NCBI GenBank assembly: GCA_963727835.1
Contig: CAVSIB010000042.1
Span: 1 to 64,000 of the forward strand
Source of the DNA: G026625185 sp963727835
GTDB lineage: Bacteria; Desulfobacterota; WTBG01; JAGOGO01
Direction: 5' to 3'
Length of the DNA: 64,000 nucleotides
Below, piece after piece: positions 20,693 to 29,790 of the stretch (position 1 is the first letter of the stretch; each line of letters starts with the position of its first letter). The notes beneath the pieces were generated by a model. That model was not told where the DNA came from. It worked only from the letters and a program-made list of their open reading frames with translations, and did no database searches. The translations under genes and the position numbers were made by a program.

Positions 20693-21686
20693 TCAACTTT
20701 CCTTCAAATATCTTTCTATTTTTGCATCTTTTTTTAATTTTTCAAGGTATAAAGGAATTTCTTTATCGACCTTATCCTTTTTAAGATTTACTGCTAAGCG
20801 ATCTTTTACCTGTTCATACGCCAACGTCGCCGCCGGCTTTTTATCCGTTACTTTAATTATATGAAATCCGTACTCAGTTTCAACTATACCACTCACTTCT
20901 CCTGGCTTTAAAGAAAACGCCACATCTTCAAACGGTTTTACCACCTGACCCCGCATAAGGTAACCAAGATCTCCCCCTTTGGTATTACTGGGACACTCAG
21001 AATCTTTCTTAGCCAATTCTGAAAAATCCTTTCCATTTTTTAACTGCTTTTGTATATCCTCAATCTTTTTCCGTGCCGCTGCCTTTTGTGCTGCATCTGC
21101 TTTAGGGTCAACCTTAATCAAAATATGGCTGGCACGAACTCGCTCAGGTATTTTAAAAAAATTCGGGTTGCTGTCATAAAAGGCTTTGCTTTCTTGATCA
21201 GAAACCAAAGCCTTTTGGCCAAACTTCTTTTCAATAAATTGCTGAACCGCAAGTTCCCATCTTGAACTCGTCCTTGATACCGGTCTCAGATAGATTAAGT
21301 TTCTTCAAAAATTCATTTAATGCTTCCTGATTGGGTATTTGTTTTTTCCAATTTTCATACCGTTCATTAAGAATCTTATCATCAACCTGAATACCTTCTT
21401 TTTTGCTTTCCTGATAAAGCAGTTCAATATTAATAAGACTTTCAAGAACATTTTTCTTTATTTCAGAAAGCTCGGCGCTGCTCGGAGTCTTTCCTGTTTG
21501 AGAAAATTGCTCATTTACCATTACCATTTTTCGATCAAAATCCGATTTGGGAATTATTTTTCCGTTCACTACCGCAATTTTTTCCTCGGCAATACCTTTT
21601 TCTCCGGCCCAACTAAAGGACGTTGTCAATAAAAAAATCAAGCTAATCAAAGTGATTACAATCCATCCCTCGTTTCTTTTGTTCAT
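20693..21686 (-). CDS. Exported peptidyl-prolyl isomerase, PrsA/SurA-like foldase, one frameshift
   Basis: The likely start is ATG 21686, with AAAGGAGAATAGG just upstream, giving a signal peptide (MNKRNEGWIVITLISLIFLL, cleavage after SFSWA). A SurA_N-type helical region follows (VNGKIIPKSDFDRKMVMV, ..NVLESLINIELLYQESKKEG), then a parvulin (PPIC) domain with RVRASHILIKVDPKA, GGDLGYLMRGQVVKPFEDVA and YGFHIIKVTDKKPA. It should assist folding of exported proteins outside the cytoplasmic membrane. The frame breaks near 21255, between DEFKMG and LAVQQFIEKKFG. Joined length of about 330 residues fits PrsA. It is monocistronic as far as the sequence shows. Confidence 0.85.
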
Positions 21687-22084
21687 CCTATTCTCCTTTA
21701 AAGGTGATCTCATGAAAAACCCGAACTGGGTTTAAATAGCACTGTCAACAATAAGGTAATAAGTGTAAATTGATATAGCACCCTTCCGTGCAACGCGCAA
21801 GCAATTTTATTCCTGACCAAACCAACAAAATCAATGGCTCATCCTCATGTGGAACCTCTCGAAACTGTCCTTGTGATATAATCCGTCGCCAAAAAAAAGC
21901 TGGTTTTTCAACAGCTTGTTAGGAATCGATAAAAACTGTTCTTATTTCAATCAATTTTTTTGCTTTTTTTGTTTCCCCATAAATTTATTGACATCCCAAC
22001 TAAGCGAGCATAGATTGAACTTAACACTCAGCTCTGATAAACATAACCATTGCCTTTACAATTCTATCAAAACGACGCTGAGGA

Positions 22085-22616
22085 CCACGGGCGTAAGCCC
22101 GTGGGTGAAAGCGTCCCAGCCGAAGGCTGGGAAAAGGGCTCGGATATGATATGCTCAGATCATGGAAATAAGGCTGAGTGCTCATGGGGCATATCATCAC
22201 GAATTTCACGTTGTCTGGATCCCGAAATATCGCAAAAAGATATTGAAAGGGGACCTGCAACGATTGGTTGAGAAGCATTTAGGAGACATTCAAAAACATC
22301 ATCCAGATATTGAGATTTAAAAATACAGCGTTCAAAAAGATCATGTGCATTTGGTTATCGTGATACCGCCGAAATATTCGGTTTCCGAAATTATAGGAAA
22401 AATCAAAACTAACACGAGTCGAGAGATACGAAGACGTTTTGCATGGGTCAAAAAGGTGTATTGGCATAACGAGTTTTGGTCACCTGGATTCTTCTCATCG
22501 ACCGTTGGCATAAACGAAGAAGTCATAAAAAGATACATTGAGTTTCAGGAAAAAATAAGATAAAGGGCAACTGCATTTGTCTTTTGATCTTTAGTGCCAC
22601 GGGCGTGAGCCCGTGG
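22085..22616 (+). mobile_element. IS200/IS605-type insertion element with hairpin ends
   Basis: The tnpA relic is bracketed by near-identical hairpins: CCACGGGCGTAAGCCCGTGG at 22085-22104 and CCACGGGCGTGAGCCCGTGG at 22597-22616, the subterminal imperfect palindromes that Y1 transposases recognise. A further CCCAGCC/GGCTGGG hairpin is at 22114-22130. There are no terminal inverted repeats, as expected for this family. The element stops 26 nt before the ubiE start. In 21687-22084 I see no gene. Confidence 0.75.
22162..22563 (+). pseudogene. tnpA: IS200/IS605 TnpA (Y1 HUH transposase) with an in-frame TAA
   Basis: The frame from ATG 22162 gives GAYHHEFHVVWIPKYRKKIL, then a TAA at 22318-22320, then the HUH motif in QKDHVHLVIVIPP, KIKTNTSREI, WHNEFWSPGFFSSTVG and the catalytic-Tyr helix VIKRYIEFQ. 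Except for the single stop codon the protein is full length (133 codons) and well conserved. Y1 transposases cut single-stranded hairpin ends and mobilise the element by a peel-and-paste route. The stop is a nonsense lesion, a base error, or a site for readthrough. Confidence 0.75.
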
Positions 22617-22642
22617 GTATCTACTCTTAGTAAATCCTCATT

Positions 22643-23336
22643 ATGCTCACCCAAGAAATAAAAGAATTATTTGAAAAGCAGGCCTCACTGTATGATTTTA
22701 CCAATACCTTTCTGTCGTTTGGTCTTGATTACATCTGGAGAAAAAGGGTTGCCCAATCACTATGTCTGCCGGACAACGCTCGGGTGGCGGACATTGCCAC
22801 GGGAACTGCTGAAGTGGCAATCCATATCGCCAACCAAAATCCCAAGGCAAAGATTGTGGGTCTAGATTTTTCTCCCAACATGCTAAAACTTGGAAATAAG
22901 AAGATTCACAAATTTCATTATAACAATATATTTTTATTAAGCGGTGATGCTACAACCCTTCCATTCCCTAAAAATTCATTTGATGCCCTCACTATTGTTT
23001 TCGGAATAAGAAACATTATCAACCGAGAACTGGCGCTCAAAGAATTTTATTCGGTTTTAAAACCACAGGGCCAATTGATAATAATGGAATTCGGCTTTCC
23101 TGAAATGCCACTATTCCGATCACTCTACCTTTTCTATTTTAATCATCTTCTCCCCTGGGTTGGTAACCTCTTGGTCTCCTCAGACCATGCATATACTTAT
23201 CTGAGAAGACTCGGTCCACAAATTTCCTGCTCCTGAACAATTTATGGAAACACTCAGATCTGTTGGTTTTAAAAAAATACAACGACTCTCCTTCACTGGC
23301 GGCATTGTAGACTTATTCAAAGCCTTTAAGGAGTAA
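22643..23336 (+). CDS. ubiE: Demethylmenaquinone/ubiquinone methyltransferase (UbiE/MenG), one frameshift
   Basis: The product starts LFEKQASLYDFTNTFLSFGL and has the SAM-binding loop VADIATGTAEVAI, LDFSPNMLKLG, GDATTLPFPKNSFDALTIVFG (a UbiE signature) and IRNIINRELALKEFYSVLKP. It C-methylates the demethylated quinone ring, the last step of menaquinone synthesis, so the organism probably uses a membrane quinone. The frame breaks near 23215; the restored tail is HKFPAPEQFMETLRSVGF and ends at TAA 23334-23336, giving about 230 residues. There is no clear ribosome-binding site, because the IS element ends only 26 nt upstream; expression may be disturbed. Confidence 0.85.
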
Positions 23337-23823
23337 CCTGTTTTTTTAAATCATTAAAAGTAGCGTCGTGGTACAATAATTGCTTTGGCATTAACAATCT
23401 CAAAATAGATAACGATGAATGCCGATGCCTTGGCCGGAAACACGCCATAAAATATTCCCACCACCCGTATGACCCCTGCGATTAACCCCTGACATTATGA
23501 GTTGGGTTATTGTCAAGATCTTCGCGATTTTTCCGGTGACCTCATGAATGAGCCTAAGCTTTATTGATAATTACGTTTTATGGCCTCGATCATTTTCCAT
23601 AAAAACCCTTAAGAAAAAATTCCTAATAAAAATTACAATACCTATTGTTTTTGCTGGAAAAAAATTTTATTATTAAAAAATATATTTCTGGTTTTCACCT
23701 TTTAAAAAAGCAATAAAATAATAAAAAAATTTAATCTCCAAACTAAAAATTTTTTCAGGAGAATCTTGTTGTGAAAGAAAAGTTCTTTCCATTAGCCATG
23801 TATAAAATTACCCGGAATAAAAA
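23337..23823. other. Intergenic region without recognisable gene
   Basis: Composition moves from mixed (23340-23560) to very AT-rich (23570-23820). No coding frame of note, no tRNA and no strong hairpin were found. The AT-rich half probably carries the promoter of the downstream activator. Confidence 0.4.
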
Positions 23824-25241
23824 ATGAGGCATTTCCTTGTTATTACAAAAAGTAAAAAGGTTTTTAAAACCATTCAAGGATGCTTTCGCCAAGGTTACTC
23901 GGTTGAAAAAGCTTCCAGCAACAATGTTGGATTGGAAATGCTTCGGACGAAGCGTTACGACTTCATTTTTATTGACCTAGCGCTTCTTTCTGAATCAGTT
24001 AAAGGCAACGAATATAAATTAGCTTTACAAGCCTTTTGGCAGTTGAATCCTTCCGCAGAAATAATTGTAATGTCTCCTCCCGAAATGATCCGAGAATCTG
24101 TGATGGCCGTCAAAGCAGGGGCGAGTAATTATCTGACCTACCCCATTAATCTGGATGAAGTAAAATATTTAACCGAAAGTATTGATGAATCATTGATCGT
24201 CCAATCAGAACTTGATTATCTTCGCGACCAATTTTGGCAAAGCGATTCATTAGAGATCGTCCAAACTAAAAATCTCTTAGTTAAAAAAGTTTTTGATAAA
24301 ATCCGTTCAGTCGCGCCAACTAAAAGTACAGTACTTATTTCCGGGGAAACCGGTACCGGCAAAGGCGTGCTGGCCCAATTAATCCACAAACACAGCAATC
24401 GAAAAGATTCCCCTTTTATAAATGTCCATTGCGGAGCAATCCCTGACACACTTTTAGAAAGTGAACTTTTCGGCCACGAAAAAGGTGCTTTCACTGGCGC
24501 GGTCCGTCGAAAATTAGGGAAATTTGAAATTGCCAAAGGCGGAACGATTTTTCTGGATGAAATTGGTACTATTACACCATCCGCCCAGATTAAACTTCTT
24601 CAAATTCTCCAGGAAGGAACATTCAATCGTGTGGGCGGCGAAGAAACCATTCAAGCCAATGTAAGAGTTATCGCGGCCACCAATACCTCTCTAAGAATGA
24701 TGTGTGACGAGGGTCAGTTCCGGACGGACCTCTATTATCGCCTCAATGTGTTCCCAATTGACATACCACCCTTGAGAGAAAGAAGAGAAGATATTCCATT
24801 CTTTGTTGAAGTGATTTTAAAGAAGCTAAACAAATTTCACACAAAAAATATACACAGCATTCATCCCCGGTAATCGAAGCGTTCAAACAATACCTGTGGC
24901 CAGGAAATATCCGGGAACTTGAGAACTTGATGGAGCGAGCTTATATTTTGGAAACTTCCCCAGTATTAACCCCCGAAAGCTTCCCGAGTGAAATTTTTTC
25001 CTCCAAAGACTCCGCTCCGCTCATATTTGTTGACTCTTTACTCACCCTTGCCGAGACAAGACGCCGCAGCATTGAACATTTTGAAAAGCAGTATCTTAAA
25101 GAAATTTTGACCCAACACAAAGGAAGGATAAAGGAATCGGCATTGACCGCCGGTATCAGCACTCGACAACTAAACAAATTAATGACACGCTACGGAATTA
25201 AGAAAGAAGAATTCAAGCCAAAAAACCTGCCGTTAAACTAA
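23824..25241 (+). CDS. NtrC-family sigma-54 activator with degenerate receiver, one frameshift
   Basis: Order: receiver-like domain (1-120), AAA+ domain (about 145-370) and Fis-type HTH (last 45 residues, IKESALTAGISTRQLNKLMT). The AAA+ part has Walker A GETGTGKG, the sigma-54 contact loop GAFTGA, Walker B GGTIFLDEIG and the arginine-finger region FRTDLYYRLNVFPIDIPPL. The receiver keeps Asp51 (FIDL) but lacks the acidic pair (TK at 8-9) and the conserved Lys (LTYP instead of KP), so it is probably not regulated by ordinary phosphorylation. The frame breaks near 24865, before EAFKQYLWPGNIRELENLME. A candidate sigma-54 promoter lies 270 nt downstream. Confidence 0.88.
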
Positions 25242-25510
25242 AAACCATCTCACGCTATCCTCATGCCAAGAGTTCTGTTTAAATTCATTATGTTAAAAAT
25301 AGGAATTATTAGTTCTTATTAATATAATTTGGGAACTTTTATTTCCTATTTAAAATATTAAAATGAATTCAGTAGGTTAAATTAATATTTTAAATTTTAA
25401 AACCCTTTTTAAAATCAATGAGTTACGCTTCTATAAATTATCGGAACTTTAAATTCTGGTTTTATTTTCTCTATTTTAAAAAAACTTTAAAAATCATATG
25501 GTTATAAATT

Positions 25511-25526
25511 TGGCACACTTATCGCT
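25511..25526 (+). promoter_or_regulatory. Candidate sigma-54 (-24/-12) promoter
   Basis: TGGCAC at 25511-25516, five bases, then TCGCT at 25522-25526, one mismatch from the TTGCT consensus. It lies directly downstream of a sigma-54 activator gene. The predicted start of transcription (about 25537) would leave only a few leader bases before ATG 25540, which counts against it. Confidence 0.35.
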
Positions 25527-25539
25527 AGAGGTATTTGAC

Positions 25540-25875
25540 ATGGCAAGCAATCCTGAAAAAAAAATAAGCAGCCCGACAAAGAAAAAAAAAGGTAACGATA
25601 GTTCGTCATTGGTCACCTTACGGGGGGTGGTAATACCAGTAGATTGGAACTCCGAGGGAAAAGTGATTGCCACTGCTATTTCCACACACCATGAAGATGA
25701 ATACCTCATTGTGGATGAAGAAAATACTATTGAAATGAATAGGCTTATTAATGAAGAGGTAGAACTAACCGGTATTTATAAAAAAAGGGGTGACAAGAAG
25801 ATTATAAAAGTAAAAACTTGCACCCAGATCACTAATGAATCACCAGCGCATAAATCTTCAGGTAACAACGTGTAA
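25540..25875 (+). CDS. Small hypothetical protein, OB-fold-like
   Basis: I do not recognise this family. ATG 25540 (MASNPEKKISS) follows an AGAGG box at 25527-25531; an in-frame upstream ATG at 25498 lacks one. The N-terminal 25 residues are a Lys/Ser-rich linker, followed by a compact beta-rich region (VTLRGVVIPVDWNSEGKVIA, YLIVDEENTIEM, EEVELTGIYKKR, KIIKVKTC) whose spacing resembles that of the next gene's product. No membrane segment. The two genes are 12 nt apart and probably co-transcribed and related by duplication. Confidence 0.55.
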   Translation: MASNPEKKISSPTKKKKGNDSSSLVTLRGVVIPVDWNSEGKVIATAISTHHEDEYLIVDEENTIEMNRLINEEVELTGIYKKRGDKKIIKVKTCTQITNESPAHKSSGNNV

Positions 25876-25887
25876 ACAGGAGCATGT

Positions 25888-26196
25888 GTGAATAGAAAAA
25901 AAGTTTTTCTTGCCATTATTATTATAGGCCTTTTAATAGTTTATTTTCTCTTGCTATCAAACATTTTGGCTGCGCCAAGTGTAATGAAGGGTATCGTTAT
26001 TTCCGATTCTAGAATTTTATCTGATGATGGAAAAACCTATAAAATTATTAATTCGGAAAATACATTCAACTCACCGGATTGCGTTGGAAAAAGGGTCGAA
26101 GTTGTTGGCATCGTTGAAGACTTTGAAGGGGAAATTGAAATTACCTTGAACTCATTTAAAATCCTCTCGGATTTACCTAATAAAAGGAGAAGTTAA
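25888..26196 (+). CDS. Small membrane-anchored or secreted hypothetical protein
   Basis: GTG 25888 is preceded by AGGAG at 25878-25882. Residues 5-28 form a hydrophobic segment (VFLAIIIIGLLIVYFLLLSN) followed by AAP, so it is a signal peptide or single anchor. The remaining about 75 residues are beta-rich: MKGIVISDSRILSDDGKTYK, then GKRVEVVGIVEDFEGEIE. The pattern (a short strand pair, then V-E-V-x-G) matches the preceding gene's soluble domain, suggesting a cytoplasmic/extracytoplasmic pair. Function unknown. Confidence 0.6.
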   Translation: MNRKKVFLAIIIIGLLIVYFLLLSNILAAPSVMKGIVISDSRILSDDGKTYKIINSENTFNSPDCVGKRVEVVGIVEDFEGEIEITLNSFKILSDLPNKRRS

Positions 26197-26260
26197 ATGA
26201 TTACATTCAGTGGGAGCATTTATCTCCCGTTCTTCCAACCATAGGGGGCACAAGACATAT

Positions 26261-27595
26261 ATGGAAAAAGGAGTTTTTCTTACTGAAGAAGTTGAACCTC
26301 CCGGTATACGTTGCGACTCTGGAGTTCCAGAGAATAGTATAAATTTCTATTCTACAACGTATTTAAAATACCAAGAAAAGTCGGCCATTAACTGGTCTTC
26401 AAAAACCCGAAGTATTCCCGCATTCAAATGCAACAAAAAAACAGAAACTTTTCGAAAAAATTTTTATCCTGGGATATCCAACCAAGATTGGAACGACTGG
26501 CGTTGGCAATTGAAAAACCGAATAAAGAATCTTTTTCAATTGGAACGTTTTTTCCCTCTTTCGGAAAATGAACTAAAAACCTTATCTTTTCGTCGCTCCC
26601 TTCTCCCCCTTTCTATTACACCCTATTATGCCAGTCTTCTCGATGGGACTGACCCATTTCAGCCTCTCCGCAGAACAGTTGTCCCTGATATAGCGGAACA
26701 CATTCACGGCCCTGGAGAATCGGAAGATCCCCTGGGGGAAGAAAAAGACACCCCTGTCCCTGGCCTAGTCCATCGGTATCCGGACCGAGTTTTATTTCTT
26801 GTTACTGATACCTGTTCAAATTATTGCCGCTATTGCACTCGATCCCGAATGGTGGGGAATGAAAATTCCAACCAATTCAATTTTTTTAATTGGCAAAAGG
26901 CCATTGCCTATATTGAATCACAACCGACTGTTCGGGACGTGCTTTTGTCCGGAGGTGACCCTTTAACTCTTTCGGACGAAAAACTGGAATGGCTTTTATC
27001 CCGACTGCGACGCATTCCCCATATTGAATTTTTACGAATTGGCACTAAGGTTCCTGTTGTTCTGCCTCACCGAATTACCCCTTCCTTAACCAGAATTTTA
27101 AAACGTTACCATCCTCTTTGGATGAGCATCCATTTCACCCATCCTGAGGAATTAACATCAGAAGTAAGTCAAGCTTGTGAACGCTTAGCAAATGCCGGGA
27201 TACCTCTAGGAAGTCAGACGGTGCTTTTAAAAAATATCAATGACAATCTAGAGGTTATGAAAAAACTAGTTACCGGGCTCCTCCGCATACGAGTAAGGCC
27301 CTATTACCTTTATCAATGTGATCCGATCTTGGGGTCAGAACACTTCCGTACGCCGGTAAAAAAAGGTTTAGAGATTATTAAAGGCCTGCGCGGGTTCACT
27401 ACCGGGTACGCAGTGCCCACATATGTCATAGACGCTCCTGGTGGGGGAGGAAAAATTCCGCTGCTCCCTGACTCTGTAAGTGTGCGAGATGGTGATAACT
27501 TGCTCCTCAAAAATTATAAGGGCGACACCTTCTCCTATCCTGATCACAAAGAAGAAAAAGAACCAACAAGGACAGACAGTACGTTATGGCAATAA
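26261..27595 (+). CDS. KamA-family radical SAM 2,3-aminomutase (lysine or glutamate type)
   Basis: The radical-SAM cluster motif CSNYCRYC is at 26813-26836, with family segments LVHRYPDRVLFLVTDTC, VRDVLLSGGDPLTLSD, FLRIGTKVPVVLPHRIT, LWMSIHFTHPEE and YAVPTYVIDAPGGGGKIPL. Members use SAM, PLP and a [4Fe-4S] cluster to move an alpha-amino group to the beta carbon of lysine or glutamate; which substrate is used cannot be decided by eye. The first good in-frame ATG is 26261; a GTG at 26210 would extend it. The stop overlaps the next start by 10 nt, so it is coupled to two ATP-grasp genes and a GNAT gene, implying that its beta-amino acid is further ligated or acylated. Confidence 0.85.
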   Translation: MEKGVFLTEEVEPPGIRCDSGVPENSINFYSTTYLKYQEKSAINWSSKTRSIPAFKCNKKTETFRKNFYPGISNQDWNDWRWQLKNRIKNLFQLERFFPLSENELKTLSFRRSLLPLSITPYYASLLDGTDPFQPLRRTVVPDIAEHIHGPGESEDPLGEEKDTPVPGLVHRYPDRVLFLVTDTCSNYCRYCTRSRMVGNENSNQFNFFNWQKAIAYIESQPTVRDVLLSGGDPLTLSDEKLEWLLSRLRRIPHIEFLRIGTKVPVVLPHRITPSLTRILKRYHPLWMSIHFTHPEELTSEVSQACERLANAGIPLGSQTVLLKNINDNLEVMKKLVTGLLRIRVRPYYLYQCDPILGSEHFRTPVKKGLEIIKGLRGFTTGYAVPTYVIDAPGGGGKIPLLPDSVSVRDGDNLLLKNYKGDTFSYPDHKEEKEPTRTDSTLWQ

Positions 27596-28659
27596 AAAAG
27601 GAACTACCCCGGGTTGGAATTACGTATGACCTGCGGCAAGATTATCTTGCTCAAGGCTTCAGTGAAGAAGAAACTGCTGAGTTTGATCGCATTGATACCA
27701 TTCAAGCGATTGAACAAGCCTTAGAGGATTTGGGTTTCAAAACTGATCGTATCGGCAATATCTTTAACCTAACGAAAAGAATCGCTGAGGCTGAATCCTG
27801 GGATTTGGTGTTTAATATCGCCGAAGGTCTGAAAGGATTTTCCCGGGAGGCCCAAGTTCCTGCATTGCTTGATGCCTTTAACATTCCCTATACGTTCTCT
27901 GATCCCTTAGTACTGTCCCTTTCTCTTCATAAAGCATTGACCAAGCGGGTAATGCGTGACCTGGGTATCCCAACCCCTGATTTTTTTGTTGTAGAAAATC
28001 ATTCAGATATTGACCTGGTTGGCCTCCCTTTTCCTCTTTTTGCCAAGCCAATCGCAGAGGGGACGGGTAAAGGGATCACCCCTTCGTCGAAAATTGAGAG
28101 TCCGAATGAGTTAGAAAATGTTTGCACAAATCTTTTATTTAATTATAATCAACCCGTGCTGCTCGAGACTTTTCTTCCGGGACGTGAATTCACCGTTGGG
28201 ATTCTTGGTACCGGAAATGAAGCGGAAACGATCGGTACGTTGGAAATCGTATTGCGTGATCAAGCTGAACCAACCGCCTACTCTTATGTCAATAAAGAAC
28301 GCTGCGAAGATTTAGTAGAATATCGAATGGTAAATGAATCGTTATCTCGCAAAGCTCAAGAAATCGCTCTCAAAGCCTGGCAGGGCCTGGGATGCCGTGA
28401 TGCTGGCCGGGTTGACTTAAAAGTTGACATTCACGGAACACCCAACCTCATTGAGGTTAATCCACTTGCGGGACTACATCCAGCGCATTCCGACCTTCCG
28501 ATCTTGTGCCAGGCTGTTGGGATAAGCTACCACCAGCTTATCGGAAGAATCATGGCCTCTGCCCTGAAACGCGCAAAGTCTTTGTTTGTTGAGCCGGTAA
28601 AGCAATCACCTTTTAAAAAATATTCGGAAACTTTAAACCCTCTAAGTTTGGATAGCTAA
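27586..28659 (+). CDS. D-Ala-D-Ala-ligase-like ATP-grasp ligase 1
   Basis: The 357-residue product has the three-domain ATP-grasp layout of Ddl proteins: an N-terminal Rossmann-like part (DLVFNIAEGLKGFSREAQVP, IPYTFSDPLVLSLSLHK), a central part (LPFPLFAKPIAEGTGKGI, LLETFLPGREFTVGILG) and the Mg-ATP/substrate part (GRVDLKVDIHGTPNLIEVNP, GLHPAHSDLPILCQAVGISY). It would activate a carboxylate as an acyl phosphate and ligate it to an amine. A dedicated cell-wall Ddl usually stands near mur genes; here it overlaps kamA and is followed by a second paralogue, so the substrate is more likely a beta-amino acid or its peptide. Confidence 0.8.
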   Translation: MAIKKELPRVGITYDLRQDYLAQGFSEEETAEFDRIDTIQAIEQALEDLGFKTDRIGNIFNLTKRIAEAESWDLVFNIAEGLKGFSREAQVPALLDAFNIPYTFSDPLVLSLSLHKALTKRVMRDLGIPTPDFFVVENHSDIDLVGLPFPLFAKPIAEGTGKGITPSSKIESPNELENVCTNLLFNYNQPVLLETFLPGREFTVGILGTGNEAETIGTLEIVLRDQAEPTAYSYVNKERCEDLVEYRMVNESLSRKAQEIALKAWQGLGCRDAGRVDLKVDIHGTPNLIEVNPLAGLHPAHSDLPILCQAVGISYHQLIGRIMASALKRAKSLFVEPVKQSPFKKYSETLNPLSLDS

Positions 28660-28667
28660 AACAGCCG

Positions 28668-29735
28668 ATGAAAGCGGTTATCTTGCACGATCGCATACCC
28701 CCGGATGCAAATTTTGATCAGCAAGATGTTTTATATCAGTCAGAAGCAATTGCCAATCTTCTCATAGAATTAGGGTATGACCCGGTAGAAATAAGCGTAT
28801 CCCTTAACCTCAAGGAACTTATCGAAGCTTTAACGGCCATTAACCCTTCTATAGTTTTTAACTTAGTTGAATCAATCGAAGGTCAGGGTCGCCTTATTCA
28901 TCTTATTCCCTCAATGCTTGACTATCTCAAACTGCCCTATACTGGTTCAAAAACAGAACCCCTCTTCTTAACGTCAAACAAAATCATTGCTAAAAAGCTT
29001 CTTATCAAAGCGGGTATTTTAACCAGCCCTGCCCTTTCGCTCGAGGAACTAAAATACAATAAAAAGGTGAAAGTAAACGGCTTATATATTATTAAATCTG
29101 TCTGGGAACACGCCTCGCAAGGCATTGATGAAAACTCAGTAATCACAGTAAAAAATAATGATCACCTTATAAAAGCACTCCAGTTTAAAGAAGATCAACT
29201 CGGAGGCGAATGTATCGCTGAACAATACATTGAAGGCCGGGAATTCAACCTTTCTCTTTTGGCGTCACCAAAAGGGCCCGAAGTTCTTCCCCCGGGTGAG
29301 ATTATATTCGAAGATTATCCTCAGGAAAAAATTAAAATAGTATGTTACCGTGCCAAATGGGTTGAAGGCTCATTTGAATATCTCCACACGCCCCGAACCT
29401 TTGAATTTTCGGCTCTTCAAGATTACTCTTTACTGCGCAAGCTCAAGAAAATTGCAAAAAAATGCTGGAAGCTTTTTAAGTTGCATGGTTATGCCCGAGT
29501 AGACTTTCGAGTGGATAAATTCGATAATCCCTTTGTCTTGGAAGTAAACGCCAATCCATGCATCTCACCTGATTCTGGTTTTGTTGCTGCGGCCACCCAA
29601 GCCGGCATAAGCATGAAGCAAGCGATCGAAAGGATAATTGGCGATGCATTTCAGCCCACGTTTTCAGGATTAGAGTATAAAATCTCACCTAAGATAATTA
29701 AGCAGTGCCCACCCTTTTTTATGCTTTCAACCTGA
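28668..29735 (+). CDS. D-Ala-D-Ala-ligase-like ATP-grasp ligase 2
   Basis: A second Ddl-fold protein (355 residues), 8 nt after the first. It reads IVFNLVESIEGQGRLIHLIP, KLPYTGSKTEPLFLTSNK, the ATP-grasp phosphate-binding stretch VKVNGLYIIKSVWEHASQGI, CIAEQYIEGREFNLSLL and the metal-binding end GYARVDFRVDKFDNPFVLEV with NANPCISPDSGF. It is clearly diverged from its neighbour, so the pair probably carries out two successive or alternative ligations. No mur or other wall genes are close. Product and substrate are unknown. Confidence 0.8.
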   Translation: MKAVILHDRIPPDANFDQQDVLYQSEAIANLLIELGYDPVEISVSLNLKELIEALTAINPSIVFNLVESIEGQGRLIHLIPSMLDYLKLPYTGSKTEPLFLTSNKIIAKKLLIKAGILTSPALSLEELKYNKKVKVNGLYIIKSVWEHASQGIDENSVITVKNNDHLIKALQFKEDQLGGECIAEQYIEGREFNLSLLASPKGPEVLPPGEIIFEDYPQEKIKIVCYRAKWVEGSFEYLHTPRTFEFSALQDYSLLRKLKKIAKKCWKLFKLHGYARVDFRVDKFDNPFVLEVNANPCISPDSGFVAAATQAGISMKQAIERIIGDAFQPTFSGLEYKISPKIIKQCPPFFMLST

Positions 29736-29790
29736 AGGAATCACGATACCTTATTCTAAACATTTCATCCTCGCAGGAGAAAAAATAATT

